Assembly (NCBI GenBank): GCA_003963075.1
Contig: RXJV01000121.1
Coordinates: 35,104 to 99,103, forward strand
Reading direction: 5' to 3'
DNA length: 64,000 nucleotides
DNA from: Burkholderiales bacterium
GTDB taxonomy: Bacteria > Pseudomonadota > Gammaproteobacteria > Burkholderiales > Burkholderiaceae_C
Below the pieces are notes generated by a model. That model worked only from the letters and a program-made list of their open reading frames with translations. It had not been told where the DNA came from and searched no databases. The position numbers and the translations under genes are program-made. Below are positions 42,972 to 51,107 of the stretch, piece by piece. Numbering within the stretch: position 1 is the first letter of the stretch; every line of letters begins with the position of its first letter.

Positions 42972-43600
42972 TGGAGCGAACGCTCAAGCTGAAGCTGCTG
43001 CTGTGGTTCTACAGCAGCGCCAACATCGCCGGCTGTGCGCTGGCGCTGCTGGGGCCCGCGCTGCTCTTCCTGGGCGTCATCGACACCGGCTGGCTGCTCA
43101 TCACGGCGGGCCTGTACGTGGTTGGCTGGCTGCTGGGCCGGCGGCCGCCGGCGCTGGAGCGCCACATCGAGGCCAGCCTGTCGGCCGAGCAGATCCTGGA
43201 CCGGCTGGATGGTCTGATCCGGCAGGCGGCGCCCCATCTCGTGGAGGACATGCGGCGCAGCCTGGTGTCCATCCGCAGCTCGGTGGCCGAGGTGCTGCCG
43301 CGGCTGCTGACTGCCGGCGGCGGCAGCGACGACCTGTTCACCGTGCGCGAGACGGTGCTCAACTACCTGCCCGAGACCCTGGCCAATTACGTCGCCCTGC
43401 CGCCCGCCTTCCGCGCCAGCCATGTGCTGGCCGACGGCAAGACGGCGCGGCAGTTGCTGGTGGATCAGCTCGCGCTGCTGGACCGGCAGCTGCAGGAGGT
43501 GGTGGCCAATGTGGCGTCCAGCGATGCCCAGGCCCTGCTGGCCAACGGCGCCTTCCTGCGCCAGCGCTTCCAGCAGCCGGACTTTCTCGCGCCGCGCTGA
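42968..43600 (+). CDS. XpaC-like membrane protein, last gene of the TelA operon
   Basis: A 210-residue protein with two N-terminal membrane helices (about 13-33 and 38-56), then a soluble helical domain (YLPETLANYVALPPAFR). This layout recalls XpaC, whose gene neighbours a TelA-family gene (yaaN) in Bacillus subtilis. The relation is judged from layout and context, not from strong sequence identity. ATG 42968 overlaps the preceding stop (ATGA). Its stop directly abuts that of the convergent epimerase gene. Confidence 0.7.
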   Translation: MMERTLKLKLLLWFYSSANIAGCALALLGPALLFLGVIDTGWLLITAGLYVVGWLLGRRPPALERHIEASLSAEQILDRLDGLIRQAAPHLVEDMRRSLVSIRSSVAEVLPRLLTAGGGSDDLFTVRETVLNYLPETLANYVALPPAFRASHVLADGKTARQLLVDQLALLDRQLQEVVANVASSDAQALLANGAFLRQRFQQPDFLAPR

Positions 43601-44593
43601 TCAGGCCAGCGCGGCGCGGGCCGCGGCCGCGGGCAGGCAGCCCAGGCCGCGCAGCGTGGCTTCCACCGCCTCGTCGAGCGGCGTGTGCGGCTCGGCGCCC
43701 AAGGTGGCGCGCAGCCGGCGGTTGTCCAGCTGCACCGGCTGCTGCCACAGATAGCGCATCTCGCGCATCTCCCTCAGCACCGTGACAAAGGGTGAGGCCA
43801 TCATCAGCAGCGCCCACGGAAAGCCGCCGATGGACGGCGTGTGGCCGCCGTGGCGTGCCACCACGCGCTGGATGGCCTCGGCTATCTGCCGTCCGTCCGC
43901 ATCCCAGTGGCCGGCCATGTGGAAGTTGCTGAAGGCCGGCAGCGTGCTGCGCCGTGCCAGCAGCGCGGCCATGGTGCGTGCGACATCGGGCAGGTAGGCC
44001 CATTGGTGGCCGACGCCGGGCGTGGCCGGGTTGCTGATGCGGCGCACCGGCTGCCCCGGCTTCACCAGGCCCTGGGCGAACCAGCTGTTGCCGGCGCGCG
44101 GCCCGAAGAAGTCGCCGGCTCGCACGATGATGACCTGCATGCCCTGCCCACTGGCGGCGTGCAGCCGTGCCTCCATCTCGGCGCGAATGGCGCCTTTGCG
44201 CGTCAGCGGCTGCTGCGGGGCGTCCTCGTGCAGCAGCGGGAAGGCGTCCGGGCCGTAGTTGTAGACCGTGCCGGGCAGCAGCAGCGTGGCGCCCTCGGCG
44301 CGGGCCGCTGCGATGCTGTGGTCCAGCATCGGCAGCACGACACGATCCCAGTCCCGGTAGCCGGGCGGGTTCACCGCATGCACGATCACCCGGCATCCGC
44401 GCGCCGCGTCGCGCACGTCGGCCGCGTTCAACGCATCGCCGCGCACCCACTGCAGGCCATCGCGCGCTGCGGTGGCATCGCTCAGGCCGCGCTTCAGGGC
44501 CCTCACCTGCCAGCCTGCATCGCGCAACTGGCGCGCCAGTTCGCCGCCGATGCCGCCGCTTGCACCCAAAACCAGAACCGTCTTGCTGTCCAT
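43601..44593 (-). CDS. NAD-dependent epimerase/dehydratase-family protein
   Basis: A 330-residue extended SDR. It has GASGGIGGELARQLRDAGW near the N terminus and NAD-contact blocks VRGDALNAADV and LLLPGTVYNYG; a canonical YxxxK catalytic pair is not obvious. AGGAG lies seven bases upstream of ATG 44593. It is divergent from a LysR regulator 97 bases away, which probably controls it. The substrate is unknown. Confidence 0.83.
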   Translation of the reverse strand: MDSKTVLVLGASGGIGGELARQLRDAGWQVRALKRGLSDATAARDGLQWVRGDALNAADVRDAARGCRVIVHAVNPPGYRDWDRVVLPMLDHSIAAARAEGATLLLPGTVYNYGPDAFPLLHEDAPQQPLTRKGAIRAEMEARLHAASGQGMQVIIVRAGDFFGPRAGNSWFAQGLVKPGQPVRRISNPATPGVGHQWAYLPDVARTMAALLARRSTLPAFSNFHMAGHWDADGRQIAEAIQRVVARHGGHTPSIGGFPWALLMMASPFVTVLREMREMRYLWQQPVQLDNRRLRATLGAEPHTPLDEAVEATLRGLGCLPAAAARAALA

Positions 44594-44600
44594 GTTGGCA

Positions 44601-44640
44601 CTCCTGCCGGGTTGTTGATGGGGCGGATTCTGGGCAGGAG
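44601..44640. promoter_or_regulatory. Inverted repeat over the epimerase ribosome binding site
   Basis: CTCCTGCC (44601-44608) and GGCAGGAG (44633-44640) are perfect inverted copies around a 24-base spacer in the epimerase/LysR divergent gap. The left copy is the epimerase ribosome binding site. A TATACATT element (44679-44686) lies just before the LysR start. The repeat may bind a regulator or form an mRNA stem; evidence is limited. Confidence 0.3.
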
Positions 44641-44690
44641 CGTCCTCCTTGAAAATTGCCGACGATAGTCGTGCAGCTATACATTTATGC

Positions 44691-45590
44691 ATGACATCGA
44701 CGCTGCCCTGGGACTGGCTTCGCACCCTGCTGGCGGTGCTGCGCGAGGGCACGCTGTCCGGCGCGGCGCGCGCCCTGGGCCTGACGCAGCCGACGGTGGG
44801 CCGGCACGTGGCGGCGCTGGAGGCCCAACTGGGCCAGCCGCTGTTCACCCGGTCGCCCACCGGCTTGCTGCCGACCGATGCCGCGCTGGCCCTGCGCGGC
44901 CATGCCGAGCAGATGGAGGCCGCCGCCGCCGCGCTGGAACGGGCGGCTTGCCGCGGTGGGGCGGGCGAGGTCCGTGGCAGCGTGCGCGTGACGGCCAGCG
45001 AGATCGTCGCCGTCGAGGTGGTCGTGCCGCTGCTGGCCGGCCTGCGCGAACAGCACCCGGGCCTGGTGCTGGAGCTGGCGCCCAGCAACCAGCTGCAGGA
45101 CCTGCTGCACCGCGAGGCCGACATCGCCGTGCGCATGACCCCGCCGGAGCAGGGGCAGTTGATCGCACGCCGCATCGGGGCCATCGAGCTGGGCCTGCAC
45201 GCGCGACCCGACTACCTCGACCGCCATGGCCGCCCCGAGAGCTGGGCCGCGTTGCGCCGCCACACGCTGATCGGCTTCGACACCGTCACGCCCTTCATCC
45301 GCGCCGGCATGCCGCGGATGGGCGGCCTGGGGCGCGATGACTTCGCGCTGCGCAGCGACTCCGACCTCGCCGGCCTGGCGCTGCTGCGCGCCGGCGCCGG
45401 CATCGGCGTCTGCCAGGTGCCGCTGGCGGCCCGCGAGCCGCGGCTGGAGCGGGTGATGGCCGGCCAGTTCGGCTGGCCGCTGGACACCTGGGTCGCGATG
45501 CACGAGGACCTGCGCCACAGCCTGGCCTGTCGCACGGTGTTCGACGCCCTGGTCGAGGGCCTGTCACGGCATGTCGAGGGCGATGCATGA
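44691..45590 (+). CDS. LysR-family transcriptional regulator
   Basis: A 299-residue LysR regulator. The N-terminal winged helix-turn-helix (about 5-65) contains GTLSGAARALGLTQPTVGRHVAALE. The co-inducer domain follows with VRVTASEIVAVEVVVPLLAGL and GVCQVPLAARE. ATG 44691 is chosen because the DNA-binding helix starts ten residues later. It faces the epimerase gene head to head, the common LysR-target arrangement. Confidence 0.92.
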   Translation: MTSTLPWDWLRTLLAVLREGTLSGAARALGLTQPTVGRHVAALEAQLGQPLFTRSPTGLLPTDAALALRGHAEQMEAAAAALERAACRGGAGEVRGSVRVTASEIVAVEVVVPLLAGLREQHPGLVLELAPSNQLQDLLHREADIAVRMTPPEQGQLIARRIGAIELGLHARPDYLDRHGRPESWAALRRHTLIGFDTVTPFIRAGMPRMGGLGRDDFALRSDSDLAGLALLRAGAGIGVCQVPLAAREPRLERVMAGQFGWPLDTWVAMHEDLRHSLACRTVFDALVEGLSRHVEGDA

Positions 45591-45617
45591 GCGCCGCGCC
45601 GCGCGACGACCCGGCGG

Positions 45618-46649
45618 CTAACCGCCGGCCGCGCGGAACTCGTTCGGCAGCACGCCGGCCCAGCGCTTGAACGCGCGCCGGAAGGCACGAGCGTCGGAAT
45701 AGCCCACCAACTCGGCCACCTGCGCCACCGTCATGTCCGAGTTCGACAGCAGGTCGAGGGCGCGCGCGTAGCGCGTCTGGTCCCGCATCTCGCGGTAGGT
45801 GGTGCTTTGCTGTCCGAGGCGGCGCCTCAGCGTGCGGTCGCTGACATTGACCATGCGCGCCAGCTCGATCTGCGTCGGCTTGGCGTCGATCGCGAAGCGC
45901 ATGCGGTTGGCCACCGACTCCACCAGATCGTGCCGCCCGACGGGCCGACTCAGCAGCGTGTTGAGCTGCGCCCTCACCAGGCCGCAGGTGATCCGGTCGT
46001 AGCCCGGCAGGCGGGCCCCGAGCCAATGGGCTTCGAAGGTCATGCGGTTGCAGCCGGTGTCGAACCGCACCGGGCAGCGGTAGTGGCGGCGATGCAGCTC
46101 CTCGCGGTCGGGCCGCGGCTGGGCCAGGTCCACGCGCAGCGGCTTGAACCCCGTGCCGACCAGGCATCGCGCCACCGCCAGCACCGAGGACAGCGCCTCG
46201 TCGACCAGGAAAGCGTCGATCTGCAGATCAAACTGGCGCGGCATCACCTCCAGATGGATCTCGTGCCCGTGCGCCTCCACGAGGTGATCCATCATCGCGC
46301 CGGCGGCGGCCTGGTGGGCCATCGCGTAGGTCATCGCATCGCCGAGGGTTTCGCAGGTCAGCATGGCCAGGCCCGCAACGCCCCAGGAGACCGGCGTCTG
46401 ACGCGCGCCGACGGCCAGGCCCAGCGCCGGCTCCTGCAGCGCACGCTGGCAGCGCAGGATCAGCTCGCGCAGTTGCAGATGGGACAGCAGCAGGTGCTGG
46501 TCGCACAGGTCCTGGTAGGTGAAGCCCAGGCCACGGCACATGCGCTCGGCCGACAGACCGCGATCGTCGACCAGGCCCAGCAAGGACCGGGCGACGCTGG
46601 GCACGATGTTGGCGACGCTGCGGGTGTCGAGGGCGGGTGGCGCGGTCAT
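45618..46649 (-). CDS. AraC-family transcriptional regulator (PF12625 type)
   Basis: A 343-residue activator. The N-terminal effector domain (about 1-215) is of the arabinose-binding-like type seen in OruR-like regulators. The C-terminal AraC domain contains IELARMVNVSDRTLRRRLGQQ and MTVAQVAELVGYSDARAFRRAFKRWAG, with two helix-turn-helix motifs. ATG 46649 has AAGGA at five bases, which decides it over ATG 46706. It is divergent from the RND efflux operon, and three phased repeats lie between. Confidence 0.92.
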   Translation of the reverse strand: MTAPPALDTRSVANIVPSVARSLLGLVDDRGLSAERMCRGLGFTYQDLCDQHLLLSHLQLRELILRCQRALQEPALGLAVGARQTPVSWGVAGLAMLTCETLGDAMTYAMAHQAAAGAMMDHLVEAHGHEIHLEVMPRQFDLQIDAFLVDEALSSVLAVARCLVGTGFKPLRVDLAQPRPDREELHRRHYRCPVRFDTGCNRMTFEAHWLGARLPGYDRITCGLVRAQLNTLLSRPVGRHDLVESVANRMRFAIDAKPTQIELARMVNVSDRTLRRRLGQQSTTYREMRDQTRYARALDLLSNSDMTVAQVAELVGYSDARAFRRAFKRWAGVLPNEFRAAGG

Positions 46650-46681
46650 GCAAGTCCTTGAATCGAAGTCCTGCGGAATCC

Positions 46682-46820
46682 TGGCCTCTTTGGTCCGCGC
46701 TGTCACCGCTCGATGGCCGGGTTCGTCCGCGAATGCCTCGCCAGTGGCCGCTTTGGTCTCACAGCGGCACGGTCACCAACGTGCCTGTCCCGAGGAGTCC
46801 CTGGATTGGCCGATTTTGTC
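46682..46820. promoter_or_regulatory. Three phased direct repeats between the AraC regulator and the efflux operon
   Basis: TGGCCTCTTTGGTC (46682-46695), TGGCCGCTTTGGTC (46745-46758) and TGGCCGATTTTGTC (46807-46820) are direct repeats starting 63 and 62 bases apart, about six helical turns each. They occupy the gap between the regulator start (46649) and the efflux operon start (46908). Orientation and phasing fit AraC-type binding sites that allow looping. Confidence 0.6.
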
Positions 46821-46907
46821 TTACGTCCGCTGGGTTTCTCTCCGTACAGTCGCGCTCCGTTGGCCGGTCCTGCGCCGGTCCCAGGACAGCATCCAGGAGA
46901 AAGCTTC

Positions 46908-48047
46908 GTGAACAACCGATCTGAGCACCAGGCCCCGCGCGGCGCGATCCTGGCATTGGCCCTGTGGCCGGTGCTGGGGCTCGTGGCCTGTTCCAACCGC
47001 CCCGCGCCGGCGGCGCCGGAGGCGGCGCGTCCGGCCTTTGTGACGCCGGCCCGCGCCGGCGGCGCCGACACGCTCGGCTACATCGGCGAGGTGCGCGCCG
47101 CCCACCGCGCGGAACTTGCGTTCGCGGTGGCGGGGCGGGTCGCGTCGGTGGCCGTCGACGTCGGCGACCGCGTGCAAGCCGGCCAGGTGCTGGCGGCGCT
47201 GGACGCGCAACCGCTGAAGTCACAGCTGGCCGCGGCCCAGGCCGAGCTGGCCCGCAGCGAGGCCTTGCTGGCCGAGGCGCGCCGGCGGGTCGAGCGCATC
47301 GGGCGCGCCCAGGCCGCAGGCGCCACCAGCGGTGGCGAAGCCAGCGGCGCACAGGCGGAACTGGCGGCTGCCGAAGCGGCACAGCGCGCCGCCAGCGCCC
47401 AGCGCGATGCCGCGTTGTGGTCGTTGGAACATGCCACGCTGCGCGCCCCGTTGTCCGGTGTCGTGGCCAGGCGCCTGGCCGAGCCGGGCCAGGCCGCCGG
47501 CCCGGGCGCGCCGGCGCTGACCATCGACGGCGCCGGCCGCGAGCTGTCGCTGCTGCTGCCGGCCTCGGCGACGCTGAAGCCCGGCCAAGCGGTCACGCTG
47601 CGCCATGCCGACGGCGAGGTGCCGAGCCGGGTGCTGCGCGTCGCCGGCCGCCTGGAGGCCGCAGGTGTGCGCCGCGTTTTCCTGACGGTGCCCGACCACG
47701 CCAGCGTCGGCTCGACATGGTCGGTGTCGCTGTCCCCGGCGTCGAATGCGGCATCGACTGCGGCATCGACTGCGGCGTCAGCCACGGCGGCGGACGCAGC
47801 ACCGCGCGTGCCGCTGCGTGCGGTGCTGCCGGATGCGCAGAGCGGCAGTGGCCGCGTGCTGCGCCTGGCCCGCGACGGACGCACCGTCGAGCAGGTGGCA
47901 GTCAAGCTCGGCGCCCTGCATGGCGATGCGATCGAGATCACCGCGGGGCTGGCGGCCGGCGACCAGGTCATCGTCGCCGGCGCCGCCGGCATCCGCCCCG
48001 GCAGCATCGTCCAGCCCGTGGCCTACCGCGGCGAGGTGAAGTCGTGA
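46908..48047 (+). CDS. RND efflux periplasmic adaptor lipoprotein
   Basis: A 379-residue membrane fusion protein linking the inner-membrane pump to the outer-membrane channel. The GTG start has AGGAGA seven bases upstream. A lipobox LVAC follows a hydrophobic segment, so it is probably lipidated. The barrel-sandwich hybrid domain shows FAVAGRVASVAVDVGDRVQAGQVLA and the matching LRAPLSGVVARRLAEPGQ, separated by a helical hairpin (LAAAQAELARSEALLAEARRR). An Ala/Ser/Thr-rich insert (near 285-305) looks like microsatellite expansion. GTGA overlap couples it to the pump. Confidence 0.92.
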   Translation: MNNRSEHQAPRGAILALALWPVLGLVACSNRPAPAAPEAARPAFVTPARAGGADTLGYIGEVRAAHRAELAFAVAGRVASVAVDVGDRVQAGQVLAALDAQPLKSQLAAAQAELARSEALLAEARRRVERIGRAQAAGATSGGEASGAQAELAAAEAAQRAASAQRDAALWSLEHATLRAPLSGVVARRLAEPGQAAGPGAPALTIDGAGRELSLLLPASATLKPGQAVTLRHADGEVPSRVLRVAGRLEAAGVRRVFLTVPDHASVGSTWSVSLSPASNAASTAASTAASATAADAAPRVPLRAVLPDAQSGSGRVLRLARDGRTVEQVAVKLGALHGDAIEITAGLAAGDQVIVAGAAGIRPGSIVQPVAYRGEVKS

Positions 48048-51000
48048 CCGGCATCGCGATGTCCGCCCTGTCGCGGCCCCGCTTCACGCTGCTGGCCGTC
48101 CTCAGCCTCGTGCTGGCCGGCCTGTGGCTGGCGCTGGACTTCCCGTCCACCGAGGAGCCGCCGGTCACCATCCGCACCGCCACCGTGCTGAGCTTTGTGC
48201 CGGGCGCCGATGTCGAGCGCGTCGAGCAGCTCGTCGCCCGGCCCACCGAGGAAGCCGTGCGTGGCCTGCCCGAGGTCAAGCGCGTGGAGACCTCGGTACG
48301 CCCGGGCCTTGCCTTCACCTATGTCGAACTCAAGCCCACCGTCACGCCCGCCAAGCTGCCCGATGTGTGGCAGCGCCTGCGCTCGCGCATGGGCGATCTG
48401 CGGGCGTCGCTGCCGGAGGGCACGGTCGGCCCGCTGGTCGATGACGAGTTCGGTCGCGTCGCGGTGCTGACGGTCGGCCTGACCGGCCCGGGCTACACGG
48501 CGGGCGAAGTCCGCGAGCAGGCGCGCCGCCTGCGGGACGACCTGCTGAAGCTGCCCGGCGTCGAGCGCGTGTCGCTGCACGGCGTGCGCGACGAGCAGGT
48601 GCAGATCGTGCTCGACATGGCAGCGCTCGCGGTCCAGGGCCTCAGCCCGGCCGCGGTGGCGCAGGCGGTTGCCAAGCGCAATGTGATCGCGTCGGCGGGC
48701 TTCGTGCAGCTGGGGGGCGCCGAGCTGTCGCTGAAGGTCAGCGGCGATGCGGCGCGGCCCGAGGTCCTGCGCACGACGCCGATCGCGCTGCCGGGCGGCG
48801 GCAGCGCGCCGCTGGGCCAGCTGGCGCGCATCGAGCGCGTGCCGCAGGACCCGCCGCTGACCGGCGCCTTCGTCGATGGTCAGCCGGCGGCCGTGATCGC
48901 GGTCTCGATGGACCCGGGCCTCAACGTCATCAGTTTCGCCAGCCGCCTGCGGGCCGAGGTGCAGCGGCTGGAGCAGGCCTTGCCGGCCGGCATGGCCCTG
49001 GTGCCGATCACCGACCAGGCCCAGATCGTCACCAAGCAGCTGAAGCAGGTCGGCCAGGTCTTCGTCGAGACCACCGCCATCGTGATGGCTGTCGTCGTGC
49101 TGTTCCTGGGCCTGCGCACCGGCCTCATCGTCGGCGCCATCGTGCCGACCACCGTGCTGGGCACGCTGGCGATCATGAAGCTGCTGGGTATCGATCTGCA
49201 CATCATCTCGATCGGCGCCATCATCATTGCGCTGGGCCTGTTCGTCGACAACGCGATCGTCGTCGCCGAGGACATGGAGCGCCGCCTCGCCCTCGGTGAG
49301 CCGCGCGAGCGGGCCGCGGCCGAGGCCGGCCGCACGATGTTCGTGCCGCTGCTGGTGTCGTCGCTGGCCATCATCCTGACCTTCATGCCCCTGGTGCTCT
49401 CCAGCACCGAGACCGGCGAGTACCTGCGCAGCCTGGGCCTCGTGATGGCGATTGCGCTGCTGCTGTCGCTGCTGCTGGCGGTCACCTTCACGCCGCTGCT
49501 GTGCCAGCGCTTTGCCCGGCACCATGCCGAGCTGAGCCGCACCGCGAAGGCGGTCGAGGCGCTCACCGGCTGGTACCGCGGCAAGGTGCGCTGGGTGCTG
49601 GGCCACAAGGCGCTCTACATCGGCGCGATGGTCGCGCTGCTGGTCGGTGCGGGCTGGCTGTTCAGCAGCGTGCCCTCCGAGCTGATGCCGGCATCCGAGC
49701 GCCGCCAGTTGCAGATGGGTATCGAGCTGGCGCCCGACGCCAGCACCACGCAGACCCTGGCCACCGCCGCTTCGATCAGCCGCGCGCTCGCCGACCGTGA
49801 GGCATTCCCGGAGATCGCCAGCCATGCGGTCTACATGGGCGACGGCGGACCGCGCTTCATCCTGGCGCTGAACCCACCCACGCCGGCCGCGCATCGCGCC
49901 TATGCGGTGCTGACGCTGGCGCCCGAGGTCACGCATGCCGCGGCCGTGGAGCGGCTGCGCCGCGGGCTGGCCGAGCGCTTCCCCGACGTGCGCTTCGAAC
50001 CCAAGCGGTTCTCGATGGGCTCTTCCGATTCCGGCACCGCGGTGTTCCGCCTGAGCAGCCGCGACGGCCAGAGCCATCGCGCCGCGGCCGAGAAGGTGTT
50101 GGCCGCACTGCAGGCGGAGCCCGGCATCGGCGATGTGTCCAGCGACGCCGAGCGGCACATCCTGCAGGTCGACGTGCAGGTCGACCAGGTGAAGGCCCAG
50201 GCCGCCGGCGTCAGCAGTGCCGACATCGCCAAGAGCCTGGAGCTGATGCTGGCCGGCAGCCCGGTCACGCAGTTTCGCGAGGGCGACACCGTGCTGCCCG
50301 TGGTGCTGCGGGGCGACGGGCAGCTGCGCCAGAGCGTCGAGCGGCTCGCGGTGCTGCCGGTGATGAAGGCCGATGGCAGCGGCAGCGTGCCGCTGGGGCA
50401 GGTGGCCGCGCTGCAGCTCGCGCCGCAACCGTCGGTCATCCAGCGCTACAACCAGGAGCGCGCGGTCACCGTGCAGGCCAAGCATCCGCAGCTCACGGCC
50501 CAGGGCCTGGCCGACCGCGTCGAGCCGCTGCTGGCCGAGATCCGCGCGGGCGGCGTGCAGGTCGAGCTGGGCGGCGAGATCAAGGAGAACGCCAGCGCCA
50601 ACGAGGCCATCGCGCAGCTGCTGCCGGCCTGCGTGGTGGCGATGTTCCTGCTCTTCGTCTGGCAGTTCGAGAGCATCCGCAAGAGCCTGATCGTGCTGGC
50701 CAGCATTCCGTTTGTCGCGATCGGCTCCGCGCTGGCCCTCAAGGCCAGCGGCACCACGCTGACCTTCGTCGGCACGCTCGGCCTGCTCGCGCTGGCCGGC
50801 ATCATCGTCAACAACGCGGTGCTGCTGCTGGACGCGATCGAGGAGGGCCGCCGCCACGGCATGCCCGCCGCCGAGGCGATCGAGGATGCCGGCGCCAAGC
50901 GGCTGCGACCGATCGTGATGACGAAGATGGTCTGCATCCTCGGCCTGCTGCCGCTGTGGCTGTTTGGCGGCGTCGTCTGGACCAGCCTGGCGGTCGTGAT

Positions 51001-51094
51001 GATGGGCGGCCTGGCCCTGGGCACGCTGATCACGCTCGGCCTGATTCCGGCGCTGTATGCCGCCTTCTATCGTGTGGCCGCACCGGCGGCCTGA
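48044..51094 (+). CDS. RND efflux pump, inner-membrane permease
   Basis: A 1016-residue proton-driven pump of the AcrB/MexB-like superfamily. Two repeats each bring six membrane helices and a large periplasmic loop. The transmembrane proton relay is suggested by LGLFVDNAIVVAEDMERR in the first repeat and by LALAGIIVNNAVLLLDAIEEG in the second. A GTG start overlaps the adaptor stop; ATG 48059 is an alternative. It resembles the heavy-duty multidrug branch rather than the metal branch; substrates are unknown. Confidence 0.93.
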   Translation: MTGIAMSALSRPRFTLLAVLSLVLAGLWLALDFPSTEEPPVTIRTATVLSFVPGADVERVEQLVARPTEEAVRGLPEVKRVETSVRPGLAFTYVELKPTVTPAKLPDVWQRLRSRMGDLRASLPEGTVGPLVDDEFGRVAVLTVGLTGPGYTAGEVREQARRLRDDLLKLPGVERVSLHGVRDEQVQIVLDMAALAVQGLSPAAVAQAVAKRNVIASAGFVQLGGAELSLKVSGDAARPEVLRTTPIALPGGGSAPLGQLARIERVPQDPPLTGAFVDGQPAAVIAVSMDPGLNVISFASRLRAEVQRLEQALPAGMALVPITDQAQIVTKQLKQVGQVFVETTAIVMAVVVLFLGLRTGLIVGAIVPTTVLGTLAIMKLLGIDLHIISIGAIIIALGLFVDNAIVVAEDMERRLALGEPRERAAAEAGRTMFVPLLVSSLAIILTFMPLVLSSTETGEYLRSLGLVMAIALLLSLLLAVTFTPLLCQRFARHHAELSRTAKAVEALTGWYRGKVRWVLGHKALYIGAMVALLVGAGWLFSSVPSELMPASERRQLQMGIELAPDASTTQTLATAASISRALADREAFPEIASHAVYMGDGGPRFILALNPPTPAAHRAYAVLTLAPEVTHAAAVERLRRGLAERFPDVRFEPKRFSMGSSDSGTAVFRLSSRDGQSHRAAAEKVLAALQAEPGIGDVSSDAERHILQVDVQVDQVKAQAAGVSSADIAKSLELMLAGSPVTQFREGDTVLPVVLRGDGQLRQSVERLAVLPVMKADGSGSVPLGQVAALQLAPQPSVIQRYNQERAVTVQAKHPQLTAQGLADRVEPLLAEIRAGGVQVELGGEIKENASANEAIAQLLPACVVAMFLLFVWQFESIRKSLIVLASIPFVAIGSALALKASGTTLTFVGTLGLLALAGIIVNNAVLLLDAIEEGRRHGMPAAEAIEDAGAKRLRPIVMTKMVCILGLLPLWLFGGVVWTSLAVVMMGGLALGTLITLGLIPALYAAFYRVAAPAA

Positions 51095-51107
51095 GGAGGA
51101 AGTTCCG

